Made by a program: the position numbers and the translations under genes. A DNA stretch of 50,414 nt from Candidatus Cryosericum terrychapinii (GTDB taxonomy: Bacteria > Caldisericota > Caldisericia > Cryosericales > Cryosericaceae): the NCBI RefSeq assembly GCF_003570925.1, contig NZ_QXIS01000024.1, positions 1-50,414 on the forward strand. The letters are read 5' to 3'. The notes beneath the pieces were generated by a model. That model was given only the letters and a program-made list of their open reading frames with translations. It did not search any database and was not told the DNA's origin. This document shows, in pieces, positions 17,135 to 26,968 of this stretch. Position 1 is the stretch's first letter. Every line of letters begins with the position of its first letter.

Positions 17135-18199
17135 CTAGTCTGTAGGGGCGGGATCCGCTTGAGGTGAAAGCTTGTCGCGGACCTTGCCCTTGATCTCGGC
17201 CATGATGTCTGGGTGCTCCTTGAGGTAGGCCGCAGCATTGTCGCGTCCCTGGGCAAGCCGTGTGCCGCCGTAGGCATACCACGACCCGCTCTTCTCGATG
17301 ATGTCGAACTGCACGGCCAAGTCTACGACCTCGCCGAACGTCTGGATACCCTTGCCGAAAATGATGTCAAACTGCGCCACCCGATAGGGCGGTGCCATCT
17401 TGTTCTTGACAACCTTTACCTTTATCTTGTTGCCAATGACCGCGTCGCCCTCGGTGATACTCTCGACGCGACGCACTTCCAGCCTCACGGATGAGTAGAA
17501 TTTCAGAGCCCGCCCACCTGGGGTGACCTCCGGATTCCCATACGTGACGCCAATCTTCTCGCGCAACTGGTTAATGAAGATAGCACACGTCTGTGACTTG
17601 CTCAGGACACCTGCAAGTTTGCGCAGAGCCTGGGACATGAGACGCGCCTGAAGTCCCACGAACTGATCGCCCATCATGCCTTCGAGTTCAACTCTCGGCA
17701 CAAGCGCAGCCACAGAATCAAGGGCAAACACGTCCAAACCACCTGATTGAACAAGCATGTCGGCTATCTCCAGAGCTTGCTCGGCATAGTCAGGCTGTGA
17801 AATGATCAGCTCGTCTACGTCGACTCCGATGTTGCGGGCATACACGGGGTCAAGAGCGTGCTCAGCGTCGATGAACGCCGCCCTGCCCCCCGCCTTCTGT
17901 GCCTCGGCAATTGCCTGGAGAGCAAGAGTGGTCTTACCTCCTCCCTCCGGACCATAAATCTCGACGATCCTGCCACGCGGAAGCCCGCCGATGCCAAGCG
18001 CGGCATCAAGGGAAAGGCTCCCGGTCGAAATGGCAGGAACCGACGCCCTGTCCGGGTGATCGCCAAGCTTCATGACTGAACCCTTCCCAAACTGCTTCTC
18101 TATCTGAACCATGGCAGCTGCCAGAGCTTTGTCACGATCGGTGACTCTGTCGGCGGCCTCGTTCTTCTGCACCTTGTCGGTCATCTTTCCGTTTTCCAT
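17135..18199 (-). CDS. recA: Recombinase RecA
   Basis: 354 residues. It forms the DNA strand-exchange filament and the SOS co-protease. The Walker A sequence (residues 83-91) is GPEGGGKTT where the usual form is GPESSGKTT; Walker B ([14 protein letters not shown]), loop L1 ([18 protein letters not shown]), loop L2 ([30 protein letters not shown]) and the C-terminal domain are normal. Start ATG with GGAGG 4 bases away. The predicted promoter lies at the end of thpR; I see no LexA-type operator there. Confidence 0.97.
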   Translation of the reverse strand: MENGKMTDKVQKNEAADRVTDRDKALAAAMVQIEKQFGKGSVMKLGDHPDRASVPAISTGSLSLDAALGIGGLPRGRIVEIYGPEGGGKTTLALQAIAEAQKAGGRAAFIDAEHALDPVYARNIGVDVDELIISQPDYAEQALEIADMLVQSGGLDVFALDSVAALVPRVELEGMMGDQFVGLQARLMSQALRKLAGVLSKSQTCAIFINQLREKIGVTYGNPEVTPGGRALKFYSSVRLEVRRVESITEGDAVIGNKIKVKVVKNKMAPPYRVAQFDIIFGKGIQTFGEVVDLAVQFDIIEKSGSWYAYGGTRLAQGRDNAAAYLKEHPDIMAEIKGKVRDKLSPQADPAPTD

Positions 18200-18233
18200 A
18201 CAGCCTCCACGTTTGGTGTGAGCTTCATAGTTC

Positions 18234-18262
18234 AGTATAATTCGGTCTCCCTATTCGGCAAA
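18234..18262 (-). promoter_or_regulatory. Candidate recA promoter
   Basis: On the minus strand TTTGCC (18257-18262), 17 bases, TATACT (18234-18239). It overlaps the last codons of thpR and stands 35 bases above the recA start. No Bacillus-type or E. coli-type SOS box is recognised. Confidence 0.45.
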
Positions 18263-18808
18263 TGGCACAAGCCGCACCGAAGCGCGGGCAATGTACACCG
18301 GATGACCCTGTCCCATGATACTCTCGTAGAGAACAACGTCTGTGACGGGAACCACAAATGGCTCTACGGCCCCTGCCTCAATGGCCGCAACCTCGTCATC
18401 ACGCGTGCCGGGTGCAAACCGGCCCAGCGTTACGTGCGGCGCGAAACGCTCCGTCCGACCGTTGGAACCCAGCCCAGACAAGGAGAGATCGATCTTCGCG
18501 GCCAGATCAGTGAGAGTCGGAGGGATGAAGCTGGGCCCGGTCCACAGAACGGTCGGATGCCCGTCCCGCCGAAAAACGCCGAACCTGTCCAGCACGACAC
18601 TGGTTTCTGGCGTCGTCGCGAGCGACAGACGCCCTGCGGCGTCATCGATTTGCTCATCCGGAAGCTCCCCCAGGAACCGCAGCGTGATGTGGCAGGAGAC
18701 AACGGGAACCAGTCCAAGCCTTGGAACAGTTGAAGCGAAGGTCGTCCTGTAGGGGCCTAGCCAGTCAGAGAAGCTGCTTGGCAGAGGAATGGCGACAAAC
18801 GCTCTCAC
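18251..18808 (-). CDS. thpR: RNA 2',3'-cyclic phosphodiesterase (2'-5' RNA ligase family)
   Basis: 185 residues. The two catalytic HxTx motifs of the 2H phosphoesterase family are visible: SCHITLRFLG near residue 40 and FAPHVTLGRF near residue 125. The N-terminus MRAFVAIPLP is typical. The start is GTG at 18808, overlapping the rimO stop by 4 bases (GTGA). The gene is often found beside recA in Firmicutes-like genomes (with cinA); cinA is not here. Confidence 0.93.
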   Translation of the reverse strand: MRAFVAIPLPSSFSDWLGPYRTTFASTVPRLGLVPVVSCHITLRFLGELPDEQIDDAAGRLSLATTPETSVVLDRFGVFRRDGHPTVLWTGPSFIPPTLTDLAAKIDLSLSGLGSNGRTERFAPHVTLGRFAPGTRDDEVAAIEAGAVEPFVVPVTDVVLYESIMGQGHPVYIARASVRLVPFAE

Positions 18809-20175
18809 AGGAGGATACCGTCAAGGTCGTAGGGGCCCACCGCCGTTATCCGTGCCCTGCAGATATCGCCCGGTGCAGGGTGCATCTTGTGACCGGTTCG
18901 TACCATGAGGGCGTTGTCGACGTCGGGCGCATCGAGCAGAGTTCTACCATAGATCCCCGAGCGAGTCGCTCCATCGACAATGATTTCGACATCTCTGTTC
19001 AGATATCGAACCTCATTGATGGAAGAGGAGATTTCCTGCTGAACCTCCATGAACTCACGCAGCCGGCGGCCCTTTGTTGATCCATGCACCTGATCCGGGA
19101 ACCGTGACGATACCGCCAAGGCTTCCCTCGAGTAGGCAAATGCCGACGCGTGATCCAGTCGAAGCACACGGAGATCGGCAAGCAGGCATTGGAACTGCTC
19201 TTCGGTCTCCCCAGGAAACCCAACGATAAAGGTGCTCCGGATCCCTGCATCCGGGATGATTCGTCGAACGCGGTTGACCAGACGCACTGCCGACCCGGCC
19301 ACCCAAGGGCGTCCCATGGCCCTCAGAACAACTGGATCTGTATGCTGGAAGGGAATGTCGACGTAGTGGGCAATGTGACGCGAACCACCAATCACCTCAA
19401 GGAGTTCCTGAGTCACTAGAGTGGGGTAGAGGTACAACACACGCAGAATTCTGACACCCGGCAGTTGATCGAGCTCACGAAGGAGAGCTGCAAGCTGCGG
19501 ACGATGTTCAGGAGTCAGGTCCATGCCATAGGCACTCGTGTTTTGCGAAACAAGGATGAGCTCGGTCGCACCGGCCTGTACCAGCTGTTCCGCCTCACGG
19601 AGAATCACTTCGGCGGAGCGACTGATGCGAGGCCCCTTGATCCGGGGTATTGTGCAGTAGGTACACCGCTGCGAGCACCCATCCGCTATCTTGAGGTAGG
19701 CATAGGAGGCGCTCCCACTCAAAAGGCGTGGCGCCTCGAACGCCCGCATGGCATCCAGATCGACAGGTCGCTCGACTCCTGGAGGTGGGACCTGCTTCAG
19801 CAGGCCCTCCCAGAACGCTTTCTGGTACATCGCGTCCACTCCCATGACGGCGTACAATCCTGGATGTCGCTTCAGGACTTGCTCCCCCCACAACTGTGGA
19901 TAGCACCCTACCGCCACAATTCGTACAACGTGCCCTTCTGCCTGCAGGCGCTCCACGGCATCGAGTGTCTCGTCAGCCTCATCACGAGCCGCTCCCAGGA
20001 AGCCACACGTGTTAATGACGACAACATCAGCATCCTGAGGCTCGGCACAAACCAGAGCCGTTGGTTCTGCCGCAATGACCTGCCCAAGCATTGCCTCGCT
20101 GTCAGCCAGGTTCTTTGCACACCCGAGGCTGACCACACAGACTCGAGGCCTACGGTGTATGCGCCGGCGAACCAT
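18805..20175 (-). CDS. rimO: Ribosomal protein S12 methylthiotransferase RimO
   Basis: 456 residues. A radical-SAM enzyme that methylthiolates an Asp of ribosomal protein S12. The N-terminal UPF0004 domain carries the three Fe-S cysteines (SLGCAKN, NTCGF, VGCYP). The radical-SAM triad is CSQRCTYC, with IPRIKGPRISRS after it, and the C-terminal TRAM domain ends the protein. ATG at 20175 is preferred over TTG at 20181. It overlaps the rodZ-like gene by 26 bases. Confidence 0.95.
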   Translation of the reverse strand: MVRRRIHRRPRVCVVSLGCAKNLADSEAMLGQVIAAEPTALVCAEPQDADVVVINTCGFLGAARDEADETLDAVERLQAEGHVVRIVAVGCYPQLWGEQVLKRHPGLYAVMGVDAMYQKAFWEGLLKQVPPPGVERPVDLDAMRAFEAPRLLSGSASYAYLKIADGCSQRCTYCTIPRIKGPRISRSAEVILREAEQLVQAGATELILVSQNTSAYGMDLTPEHRPQLAALLRELDQLPGVRILRVLYLYPTLVTQELLEVIGGSRHIAHYVDIPFQHTDPVVLRAMGRPWVAGSAVRLVNRVRRIIPDAGIRSTFIVGFPGETEEQFQCLLADLRVLRLDHASAFAYSREALAVSSRFPDQVHGSTKGRRLREFMEVQQEISSSINEVRYLNRDVEIIVDGATRSGIYGRTLLDAPDVDNALMVRTGHKMHPAPGDICRARITAVGPYDLDGILL

Positions 20176-20914
20176 ACTCAAGGGTCATGACCGTCTTGTC
20201 AGGAGAGGCCACTCCCTGATCAACACCATTTGCCGTCACCTGTGTATGCATGGCATTGCCAAAGTTGACGACAACATGATTCCCTGTAGCCTGCGTGCTG
20301 TCTCCCGGACTCAGGACTCCGGAAAAGACGACGCTCCCGTCCACGGTGATCTCCAGCCATGCACGTTGCGTCGTCGAGGCGAATCTTAGCGTCATCGCCC
20401 CCTGCGGCGTGGTATCTGGTATGGAAGGCGTTGCAGGAAGCGAGGGGGCCGTCGTGTCCGAAGGCACGGACGGCGTACTCGAGGGCCCAGGCTGCCCTCC
20501 TGGCACAACGGGCGTTGCCGCCCACGGCCTCGAAAGCAGAACGACGGCAGTTACCAGAGCCACTACTACGATCAGAACAGTCGAAACAAGGCTGCGCTTC
20601 TTCCTGTATGATGGAACGGCTGTCACAGAACGACCAAACTTCGCAGGTTGCGCAGCCGCCGCCTCAGAATCCACAGCCACGGTGGCAGACGAACCCACAA
20701 ACGCCGCAACAATCTCGTCACCATTTAGCCCAAGATACTCAGCGTAGCTACGAGCGTATGACTTGAAGAATCCGTTCGGTTCCGGTGGACCGCCCGCTTC
20801 CAGGGATTCAAGCACGGACTTGCGCAGGAGAGTTGCCCGGGCAACATCCTCAAGCGACAATTCAAGTGACGTTCGCTTGTCCCGAAGAGTTGTACCGGCC
20901 TGTTGGCGATCCAT
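20150..20914 (-). CDS. rodZ: RodZ-like helix-turn-helix membrane protein
   Basis: 254 residues. The N-terminal Xre-type helix-turn-helix (residues 7-75: LRDKRTSLELSLEDVARATLL, then GFFKSYARSYAEYLGL) is the MreB-binding domain in RodZ proteins. One membrane segment lies at residues 108-128, followed by a Pro/Ser/Thr linker and a C-terminal beta domain of DUF4115 type (AWLEITVDGSVVFSGVLSPGD). It is a cell-shape factor. Here it lies between lon and rimO, a common neighbourhood for rodZ next to rimO in Gram-positive genomes. Confidence 0.88.
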   Translation of the reverse strand: MDRQQAGTTLRDKRTSLELSLEDVARATLLRKSVLESLEAGGPPEPNGFFKSYARSYAEYLGLNGDEIVAAFVGSSATVAVDSEAAAAQPAKFGRSVTAVPSYRKKRSLVSTVLIVVVALVTAVVLLSRPWAATPVVPGGQPGPSSTPSVPSDTTAPSLPATPSIPDTTPQGAMTLRFASTTQRAWLEITVDGSVVFSGVLSPGDSTQATGNHVVVNFGNAMHTQVTANGVDQGVASPDKTVMTLEYGSPAHTP

Positions 20915-20922
20915 CCTGCTCT

Positions 20923-23289
20923 CTACTGGCGCCGACGCTTGAAACCGCTTGCCGTGCCGGCCGGCAAGAGAGCCTTTTCAAGCACCTGCGCAATATCGTT
21001 GACAAAGGTGAACTCAAGCTTCCTGCTGATATCGGGCGAGATCTTGCTCGTGTCACGACGGTTCTCTTCGGGAAGGATCAGCTTCCTGATCCCCGCGCGG
21101 TACGCGCCGAGCACCTTTGCCTTGATGCCGCCAACAGGCAGTACCTGCCCGCGAAGTGTAATCTCACCAGTCATCGCTATGTCTGAACGCACTTTTCGGC
21201 CCGTGAGAGCCGAAACCATGGCTGTTGCCATCGTGACGCCGGCAGACGGCCCCTCCTTCGGGACCGCGCCTTCCGGAACATGCACGTGCAGATCCGTCTT
21301 CTCAATGAAATGGGGGTCCAGTCCAATCTCAACAGCATGCGTACGGATATAGCTGAGTGCAGCTTGGGCCGATTCCTTCATCACGTCGCCGAGTTGGCCC
21401 GTGAGTTGAAGATTGCCTTTGCCGTCCATGCGCGTGGACTCGACATAGACAGTGTCACCGCCGTACTGAGTCACAACAAGACCGCACGCGACTCCTACAC
21501 GCGCTTCCTTGATGAGACTCGTGTACGAATAAGGAGCCAGGTCCAGGTAGGCCGCAAGGTTATCTGGGTGAACGGTGACGCCCGCAAACGACTTCTTTTC
21601 CTCGACCTTCGCTCTGGCTACCTTGCGGCATATCCTGACAAGCGAGCGCTCGAGTCCCCGTACTCCGGCTTCCCGCGTGTACTGCTGGATAATCGCCAGC
21701 ACGGCACGGTCATCGATCGCAAGGTCTTCCTCCTTCAGTCCATGCTGCTGCATTGCCTTAGGAAGGAGGAAATGGCGGGCTATCTGCTGTTTCTCCTCGT
21801 CCGTGTATCCAGGCAGGGAAATGACCTCCATACGGTCGAGGAGGGCAGATGGAATCGTCTCTGACACATTCGCCGTCGTCAGGAACAGGACCTCAGAAAG
21901 GTCAAACGGGATTTCGATATAGTGGTCACTGAACTGCGTATTCTGTTCTGGATCGAGCGCCTCGAGCAGAGCAGCTGTCGGGTCGCCCCGGAAGTCCGCT
22001 CCAACCTTGTCGATCTCATCCAGAAGGAATACTGGATTCTTGGTGCCTGCCTGCTTGATCCCCTGAATGATGCGCCCAGGCATAGCTCCAACGTAGGTTC
22101 TGCGATGTCCGCGCACTTCCGCCTCGTCCCGAATGCCACCGAGGGAGACATGGACGAACTTCCTGTCGAGTGTCTCCGCAATGGATTTGCCCAACGACGT
22201 CTTGCCAACACCAGGCGGCCCGACAAAACAGAGAATCGGACCCTTGGCCTTGTCCGAAAGCTTGCGCACTGCAAGATACTCGAGTATCCGGTCCTTGATC
22301 TCTTCAAGTCCATAGTGGTCCTTGTCCAGGACCTTGCGCGCACGCTTCAGGTCGATCTTGTCGGCGGTCCTGATGTCCCATGGAAGGCCGATAAGCCAGT
22401 CCAGATATGTTCTGATGACCGAGCTTTCCGGACTCATGGCAGGTGTTTTCGCAAGTCTGGCCAGCTCTTCATCGATCTTGTCGCGGGCATAGGCAGGCAT
22501 ATGGATCTTCTCGAGCTTCTGCCGATACTCACCGACCTCGCCGGCCTCCTCACCCTCTTCACCGAGTTCTTTCTCGATTACTCTCACCTGCTCGCGGAGG
22601 TAGTACTCACGCTGGGACTGGTCGACCTTCGCTTTCACGTCGCTTTCGATTTTCCGCGCGAGCTCCAGCACATAGATTTCCTTGGCGAGAAGTTCAGCGA
22701 TGCGATGAAGTCGTTCCTCTGCATCGAGTGTAGCAAGCAGCGCCTGCCGGTCTTCGGTCCCGAGCAGAAGGCTGCTCGCAATAAGGTCTGCGAACCTGTC
22801 CGGCTCCGTGACGCCCGAGACATTGTTCACTGTCTCCGATGGCAATTTCCTGGACAACTCGACATACTGGGAGAACTGGTCGAGAACAACGCGCATGAGA
22901 GCCTGGCGCTCCGTCGACGTCTTGTCGTCTATCGGCAGTGGCTCGATGCTAGCTACAAGCATCTCGTCGTCGTCCGAGCGCACGTTCTTGACGCGGACCC
23001 TGCGAACGCCCTCTACGAGGACTCGATCGCTTCCATCGGGCAGCTTGAGCAGCTGCAATATCTCAGCACCGACGCCAATGTCATAGAGATCGGCAAGCCC
23101 GGGGTCTTCGTTCGACTCGTCCTTTTGGCACACAAGCACAATCTTGCGGTTGGCCGCAAGCGCAGACTCGATGCTCTTCAACGACTTTGGCCTGCCCACA
23201 AAGAGGGGAAGGACATGGTATGGAAAAACCACTACGTTCCGCAGGGGAATCAGTGGCGCTTCAGATAGTTGCCAGTCACGTTCACTCAT
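20923..23289 (-). CDS. lon: ATP-dependent protease Lon (LonA type)
   Basis: 788 residues. N-terminal substrate domain (PLIPLRNVVVFPYHVLPLFVGR), a coiled coil with EYYLREQVRVIEKELGE, the AAA+ domain with Walker A GPPGVGKTS and Walker B VFLLDEIDK, and the C-terminal serine-lysine protease with Ser682 in PKEGPSAG and Lys723 in VGGIKAKVLGA. It degrades misfolded and regulatory proteins in the cytoplasm. It follows clpX after 18 bases. Confidence 0.98.
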   Translation of the reverse strand: MSERDWQLSEAPLIPLRNVVVFPYHVLPLFVGRPKSLKSIESALAANRKIVLVCQKDESNEDPGLADLYDIGVGAEILQLLKLPDGSDRVLVEGVRRVRVKNVRSDDDEMLVASIEPLPIDDKTSTERQALMRVVLDQFSQYVELSRKLPSETVNNVSGVTEPDRFADLIASSLLLGTEDRQALLATLDAEERLHRIAELLAKEIYVLELARKIESDVKAKVDQSQREYYLREQVRVIEKELGEEGEEAGEVGEYRQKLEKIHMPAYARDKIDEELARLAKTPAMSPESSVIRTYLDWLIGLPWDIRTADKIDLKRARKVLDKDHYGLEEIKDRILEYLAVRKLSDKAKGPILCFVGPPGVGKTSLGKSIAETLDRKFVHVSLGGIRDEAEVRGHRRTYVGAMPGRIIQGIKQAGTKNPVFLLDEIDKVGADFRGDPTAALLEALDPEQNTQFSDHYIEIPFDLSEVLFLTTANVSETIPSALLDRMEVISLPGYTDEEKQQIARHFLLPKAMQQHGLKEEDLAIDDRAVLAIIQQYTREAGVRGLERSLVRICRKVARAKVEEKKSFAGVTVHPDNLAAYLDLAPYSYTSLIKEARVGVACGLVVTQYGGDTVYVESTRMDGKGNLQLTGQLGDVMKESAQAALSYIRTHAVEIGLDPHFIEKTDLHVHVPEGAVPKEGPSAGVTMATAMVSALTGRKVRSDIAMTGEITLRGQVLPVGGIKAKVLGAYRAGIRKLILPEENRRDTSKISPDISRKLEFTFVNDIAQVLEKALLPAGTASGFKRRRQ

Positions 23290-23307
23290 TGATGCTATTC
23301 TCTCCTA

Positions 23308-24546
23308 TCAAGCAGATTCCTGCAAGGGAATGCGCTCGGTCGTCCCGTCCGTTCTCGTCGCAACGACCTCATGGCAATCCGAGAAAAACTCGTCTCCCAC
23401 GGCGACCTCCGTGACTCCCTTGAAGGAAGGTAGTTCGAACATCAGGTCCACCATGGGCCGGTCGACTACGGACTTCAAACCACGGGCTCCCATGCCCATG
23501 TCTTTCGCTTTTTCGGCTATGCGTTCCAGCGCGGATTCGGTGAATGCCAGGCCGACTCCGTCCATCGCAAAGAGCTCCTGATACTGCTGGACGATCGAAT
23601 TCCTCGGCTCGACCAAAATCCGCTTCAGGTCACCCACTGAGAGTTCTTCCAGCTCGAGTTTCAAAGGAAATCTGCCAACGAGCTCAGGCAACATGCCGAA
23701 CTTGACGAAATCGGAACTCAGCAACGTCCTGCCTTGGCGGTCGGCGGGCTCGTGAACGAACCCAACTTCCCTCGGGTTTGCCCGGAGTCTCCTGATGCTA
23801 TCCAGTCCATCGAAGGTCCCACCCGCAATGAAAAGAACGTCTCGTGTGTTAAACTTGATGTACTCCTGAAGAGGATGCTTGCGCCCACCCTGAGGAGGAA
23901 CGTTGGCAATCGTCCCTTCCACGATCTTGAGGAGTGCTTGCTGGACTCCTTCGCCACTGACGTCACGCGTAATCGAGGGATTCTCGGACTTCCGCCCGAT
24001 CTTGTCGATCTCGTCGATATAGACGATGCCGCACTCAGCCCGGGCAACGTCGAAATTCGTAGCCTGCAGGAGCCCAAGAAGGATGTTCTCCACATCCTCG
24101 CCAACGTAGCCCGCTTCAGTGAGTGTCGTTGCATCGGCGATGGTGAACGGCACATCAAGAATGCGGGCGAGAGTCTTGGCCAGATAGGTCTTGCCGACCC
24201 CCGTGGGGCCTGCGAGCAGGATGTTGGACTTCTCGATCTCTACCTCGGAGTCCTTCTTGGCTCTCAGGCGTTTGTAGTGGTTGTACGCGCCAACAGCAAG
24301 TGCCTTCTTGACCTCATTCTGGCCAATGACGTACTCGTTCAAGCGCGCATAGATTTCCTTGGGGCGGAGCGACTTGAAATCGATGGCATGACTCTCGTGC
24401 CTGGACTGCTGCATGAGCTGGTTGCCCCGCTCGATGCAATCGTCGCAGATGTACGATCCGTCGAGTCCCTTGATGAGCAGACCAACTTCACTCGACCTCT
24501 TGCCGCAGAACGAACAGGACGGTTCTTCGCTATTGTGACTGGGCAT
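23308..24546 (-). CDS. clpX: ATP-dependent Clp protease ATP-binding subunit ClpX
   Basis: 412 residues. The unfoldase for ClpP. N-terminal zinc domain with Cys11, Cys14, Cys34 and Cys37; Walker A GPTGVGKT (113-120); [11 protein letters not shown] pore loop; Walker [10 protein letters not shown]; the ClpP-docking loop reads VGF where IGF is usual; sensor GARGLKSVV. The start ATG at 24546 has GGGGAAG upstream and overlaps the clpP end by 17 bases. A longer frame to 24582 is rejected. Confidence 0.97.
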   Translation of the reverse strand: MPSHNSEEPSCSFCGKRSSEVGLLIKGLDGSYICDDCIERGNQLMQQSRHESHAIDFKSLRPKEIYARLNEYVIGQNEVKKALAVGAYNHYKRLRAKKDSEVEIEKSNILLAGPTGVGKTYLAKTLARILDVPFTIADATTLTEAGYVGEDVENILLGLLQATNFDVARAECGIVYIDEIDKIGRKSENPSITRDVSGEGVQQALLKIVEGTIANVPPQGGRKHPLQEYIKFNTRDVLFIAGGTFDGLDSIRRLRANPREVGFVHEPADRQGRTLLSSDFVKFGMLPELVGRFPLKLELEELSVGDLKRILVEPRNSIVQQYQELFAMDGVGLAFTESALERIAEKAKDMGMGARGLKSVVDRPMVDLMFELPSFKGVTEVAVGDEFFSDCHEVVATRTDGTTERIPLQESA

Positions 24547-25159
24547 TCTTCCCCAACGAACCGGCTTCCCCTGCAACGCCAATCTTGGAGATGACCTGAT
24601 CTACGATCCCATACTCCGCTGCCTCTTCGGCAGACATGAAGAAGTCACGCTCGGTGTCTCTCCGCACAATGTCAAGAGGTTTCCCCGTATGTGAGGCCAA
24701 GATCTTGCTGACAGACTCCTTGATCCGCAGGATCTCCTTGGCCTGAATTTCGATGTCCGTCGCCTGCCCCTGCGCTCCACCCCAGGGCTGGTGGATCATG
24801 ATGCGCGAGTTCGGCAGCGCAAATCTCTTTCCCTTGCGTCCGGCAGCCAGCAGGACCGCGGCAAGGCTTGCTGCCTGTCCCAGACAGATTGTGGAAACAG
24901 GAGCGTTGATATATTGCATGGTATCATAGATCGCCATGCCAGGAGTGACTTCGCCGCCAACGCTATTGATATAGAGGTAGATGTCTTTGGTGGCATTCTC
25001 GGCGGTCAGATAGAGCATTTCGGCGACGATCAGGTTCGAGACCTGGGTATCGATCTCTCCGCCGAGGAACACAATGCGATCCTTCAGCAGCCGGGAGTAG
25101 ATGTCGTAGCCACGCTCTCCATGAACCGTCTGTTCGACTACGTATGGAATAACGCTCAT
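24530..25159 (-). CDS. clpP: ATP-dependent Clp protease proteolytic subunit ClpP
   Basis: 209 residues. Catalytic triad visible: Ser98 in GQAASLAAV, His123 in MIHQP, Asp172 in DTERDFFMS. The handle helix and oligomer contacts are normal. The loop usually written NSPGGSVTAG reads [10 protein letters not shown]. The start ATG overlaps the tig stop (ATGA), with GGAGG inside tig. Order tig-clpP-clpX-lon is the classic proteostasis operon. Confidence 0.98.
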   Translation of the reverse strand: MSVIPYVVEQTVHGERGYDIYSRLLKDRIVFLGGEIDTQVSNLIVAEMLYLTAENATKDIYLYINSVGGEVTPGMAIYDTMQYINAPVSTICLGQAASLAAVLLAAGRKGKRFALPNSRIMIHQPWGGAQGQATDIEIQAKEILRIKESVSKILASHTGKPLDIVRRDTERDFFMSAEEAAEYGIVDQVISKIGVAGEAGSLGKNAQSQ

Positions 25160-26424
25160 TGTGCCTCCTGCTTAGTCTCTGAGAGCTCCTTCAACTGAAC
25201 TGCGCCAGCAATAAGGCTGCGCGTATTCTCCCATACAATAACGTTCCGGATAGTCTTGCGCCCATTCTCCGTCGTCGTGTCGATACCTGCCTTGCCCAAT
25301 TCTCCCTTATGCAACTCCACATACGCCTCGATGTCCACGTCCCCGGCCACAATACTGCACGCTCTCTCAGTTGCCTCCATCAGGAGGTCCCGCTGGAGCA
25401 GCTTGACAGCATCCGCTTCAACATCCTTGGTCAACTGTTCGGCGCTGATATTATTGTACTTCAGGTACTCGTTGAGAGAAAGCCCATTGCGGGCAAGGCT
25501 GTCCTTGATTTCGCCAAGCCGTTCCTGGGTCGCGTCACGCCGAACATACCCAGGGAAATCTATGCCCAGCTTCTCAGCAGCAGTCTCGATAGCACGGCCG
25601 AAAATCGTGTCCTTCCTGGCGTCGTCCGCCTTGTGCTGTTCGTCTTCTTCAAGGGTCTTCCGAAGCTCCACGAGGGAATCGAACGCGCCGACAGTGCGGG
25701 CAAATTCGTCGTTGACTTCGGGGATGTGTTTCTCCGCAACGCCGTCGAGTGTGATGTCTCCCTCGAGGGCACTCTCCTGCATCTGCACACTGAAATGCTT
25801 CGATTCTCCCACATTCATTCCAGTAAGGAATGGCTCGTAGGCCTTGCCCACTTCGCCCTCGCCCACCGTGAACTCCGTGTGGTAAGGATTCTGGGATTTC
25901 TCGGTCGCGACAGTGACAGTAACGGAATCGCCGTGAGCAGCCGGGCCATCCTTCGGAGACGTCTCGGTCACAGCGTCGACAAGAGCCCTGATGCGGCGTT
26001 CAACGGCTTTGGCCGTGTCAGTCGGGACGTCTTCAACCTCCACACTGCTCCACAGATTATGATCTGCCTTGGGCATCTCGAAGACACGTACGTCGACCTT
26101 GAGCCCCTTGGCTGCATCATCTTCCAGTACAGAATCGACGAGTTCGGGCTCAAAAATGAGGGCATCGGTCTCCTTGTGTTCCTTAAGGAACGCAACATAG
26201 GTTTGAGAGGCTGCCTTCTGAAGGACATCATCCTTCAACTCCTCATCGCTGACATATTTGGCGACGATGGAAAGGGGGGCCTTGCCTGGACGGAACCCGG
26301 GGATACGGAGTTTGCCGGCCATCGCCAGCGTCGCCTCGCGGCGCATTGCTGAGACTTCGTCGGCACTGAATGTTGCAGAGAGCACGGTCGAATTGCCAAT
26401 CTTGTTCGTGGTGGTGTATTCCAC
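25156..26424 (-). CDS. tig: Trigger factor
   Basis: 422 residues. A ribosome-bound chaperone and prolyl isomerase. The ribosome-binding signature is GFRPGKAP (family GFRxGKxP). The middle FKBP-like domain ([12 protein letters not shown], then [15 protein letters not shown]) and the C-terminal helical arms follow. GTG at 26424 is chosen because GGAGGAG lies 3 bases from it; TTG at 26436 is in frame but contains that ribosome site. Its leader after the tRNA-Leu CCA end is only 14 bases, so it appears to be co-transcribed with the tRNAs. Confidence 0.94.
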   Translation of the reverse strand: MEYTTTNKIGNSTVLSATFSADEVSAMRREATLAMAGKLRIPGFRPGKAPLSIVAKYVSDEELKDDVLQKAASQTYVAFLKEHKETDALIFEPELVDSVLEDDAAKGLKVDVRVFEMPKADHNLWSSVEVEDVPTDTAKAVERRIRALVDAVTETSPKDGPAAHGDSVTVTVATEKSQNPYHTEFTVGEGEVGKAYEPFLTGMNVGESKHFSVQMQESALEGDITLDGVAEKHIPEVNDEFARTVGAFDSLVELRKTLEEDEQHKADDARKDTIFGRAIETAAEKLGIDFPGYVRRDATQERLGEIKDSLARNGLSLNEYLKYNNISAEQLTKDVEADAVKLLQRDLLMEATERACSIVAGDVDIEAYVELHKGELGKAGIDTTTENGRKTIRNVIVWENTRSLIAGAVQLKELSETKQEAQ

Positions 26425-26438
26425 AGTCTCCTCCAAGT

Positions 26439-26523
26439 TGGTGCGAAGGGCGGGAGTCGAACCCGCATGGAATTACCCACTGGATCCTAGGTCCAGCGCG
26501 TCTGCCAGTTCCGCCACCCTCGC
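26439..26523 (-). tRNA. tRNA-Leu (UAG anticodon)
   Basis: 85 bases with encoded CCA. Acceptor GCGAGGG pairs with CCTTCGC (one G-U), discriminator A. Class II with a short variable arm (TGG to CCA) and T arm GCGGG TTCGACT CCCGC. The anticodon stem CTGGA/TCCAG encloses the loop CCTAGGA, so position 33 is C instead of the near-universal U. The sequence is otherwise normal for tRNA-Leu(UAG). Confidence 0.93.
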
Positions 26524-26569
26524 TGAATACTTATTAATATCGCAGGGAACTGAATCTTTGGGCAAGTGG

Positions 26570-26645
26570 TGGTGGGTCGTGCAGGACTTGAACCTGTAAC
26601 CGCCTGATTAAGAGTCAGATGCTCTACCAATTGAGCTAACGACCC
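26570..26645 (-). tRNA. tRNA-Lys (CUU anticodon)
   Basis: 76 bases with encoded CCA. Acceptor GGGTCGT pairs fully with ACGACCC, discriminator A. Anticodon loop CTCTTAA gives CTT. First tRNA downstream of the consensus promoter at 26663-26690, with a leader of about 11 bases. Confidence 0.96.
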
Positions 26646-26662
26646 ACAGCTTGAGCAGAACG

Positions 26663-26690
26663 ATTATAGGTCTTTTCATGAGGCTGTCAA
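26663..26690 (-). promoter_or_regulatory. Consensus promoter inside the tRNA array, upstream of tRNA-Lys
   Basis: On the minus strand a perfect -35 TTGACA (26685-26690), 16 bases, and a perfect -10 TATAAT (26663-26668). It lies in the 112-base gap between tRNA-Arg(UCG) and tRNA-Lys. Transcription from about 26656 would read tRNA-Lys, tRNA-Leu and then tig-clpP-clpX-lon. Confidence 0.8.
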
Positions 26691-26757
26691 GCGATCCCCC
26701 GGCCACACCCGCATCACATGCCCCACCATCGTCGGTCCTCGTAGCTCACAATACAGT

Positions 26758-26834
26758 TGGCGCGCCCAGCAGGAGTCGAACCCGCAACCTGCGGATCCGA
26801 AGTCCGCAGCTCTATCCAGTTGAGCTATGGGCGC
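26758..26834 (-). tRNA. tRNA-Arg (UCG anticodon)
   Basis: 77 bases with encoded CCA. Acceptor GCGCCCA pairs with TGGGCGC, discriminator G. Anticodon stem GCGGA/TCCGC, loop CTTCGGA, anticodon TCG. U at position 34 rather than the common A (inosine) form. Confidence 0.95.
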
Positions 26835-26848
26835 TAGCCTCACGATCC

Positions 26849-26925
26849 TGGTGCGCTTAGCAGGACTCGAACCTGCGGCCTACGGATTAGGAATCCATCG
26901 CTCTATCCGCCTGAGCTATAAGCGC
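26849..26925 (-). tRNA. tRNA-Arg (CCU anticodon)
   Basis: 77 bases with encoded CCA. Acceptor GCGCTTA pairs with TAAGCGC, discriminator A. Anticodon stem ATGGA/TCCGT (one T-G pair), loop TTCCTAA, anticodon CCT. Confidence 0.95.
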
Positions 26926-26968
26926 AGTATTGCAAAGCGCATATTTCAAGAGCCGTGCTCACGAAAAA

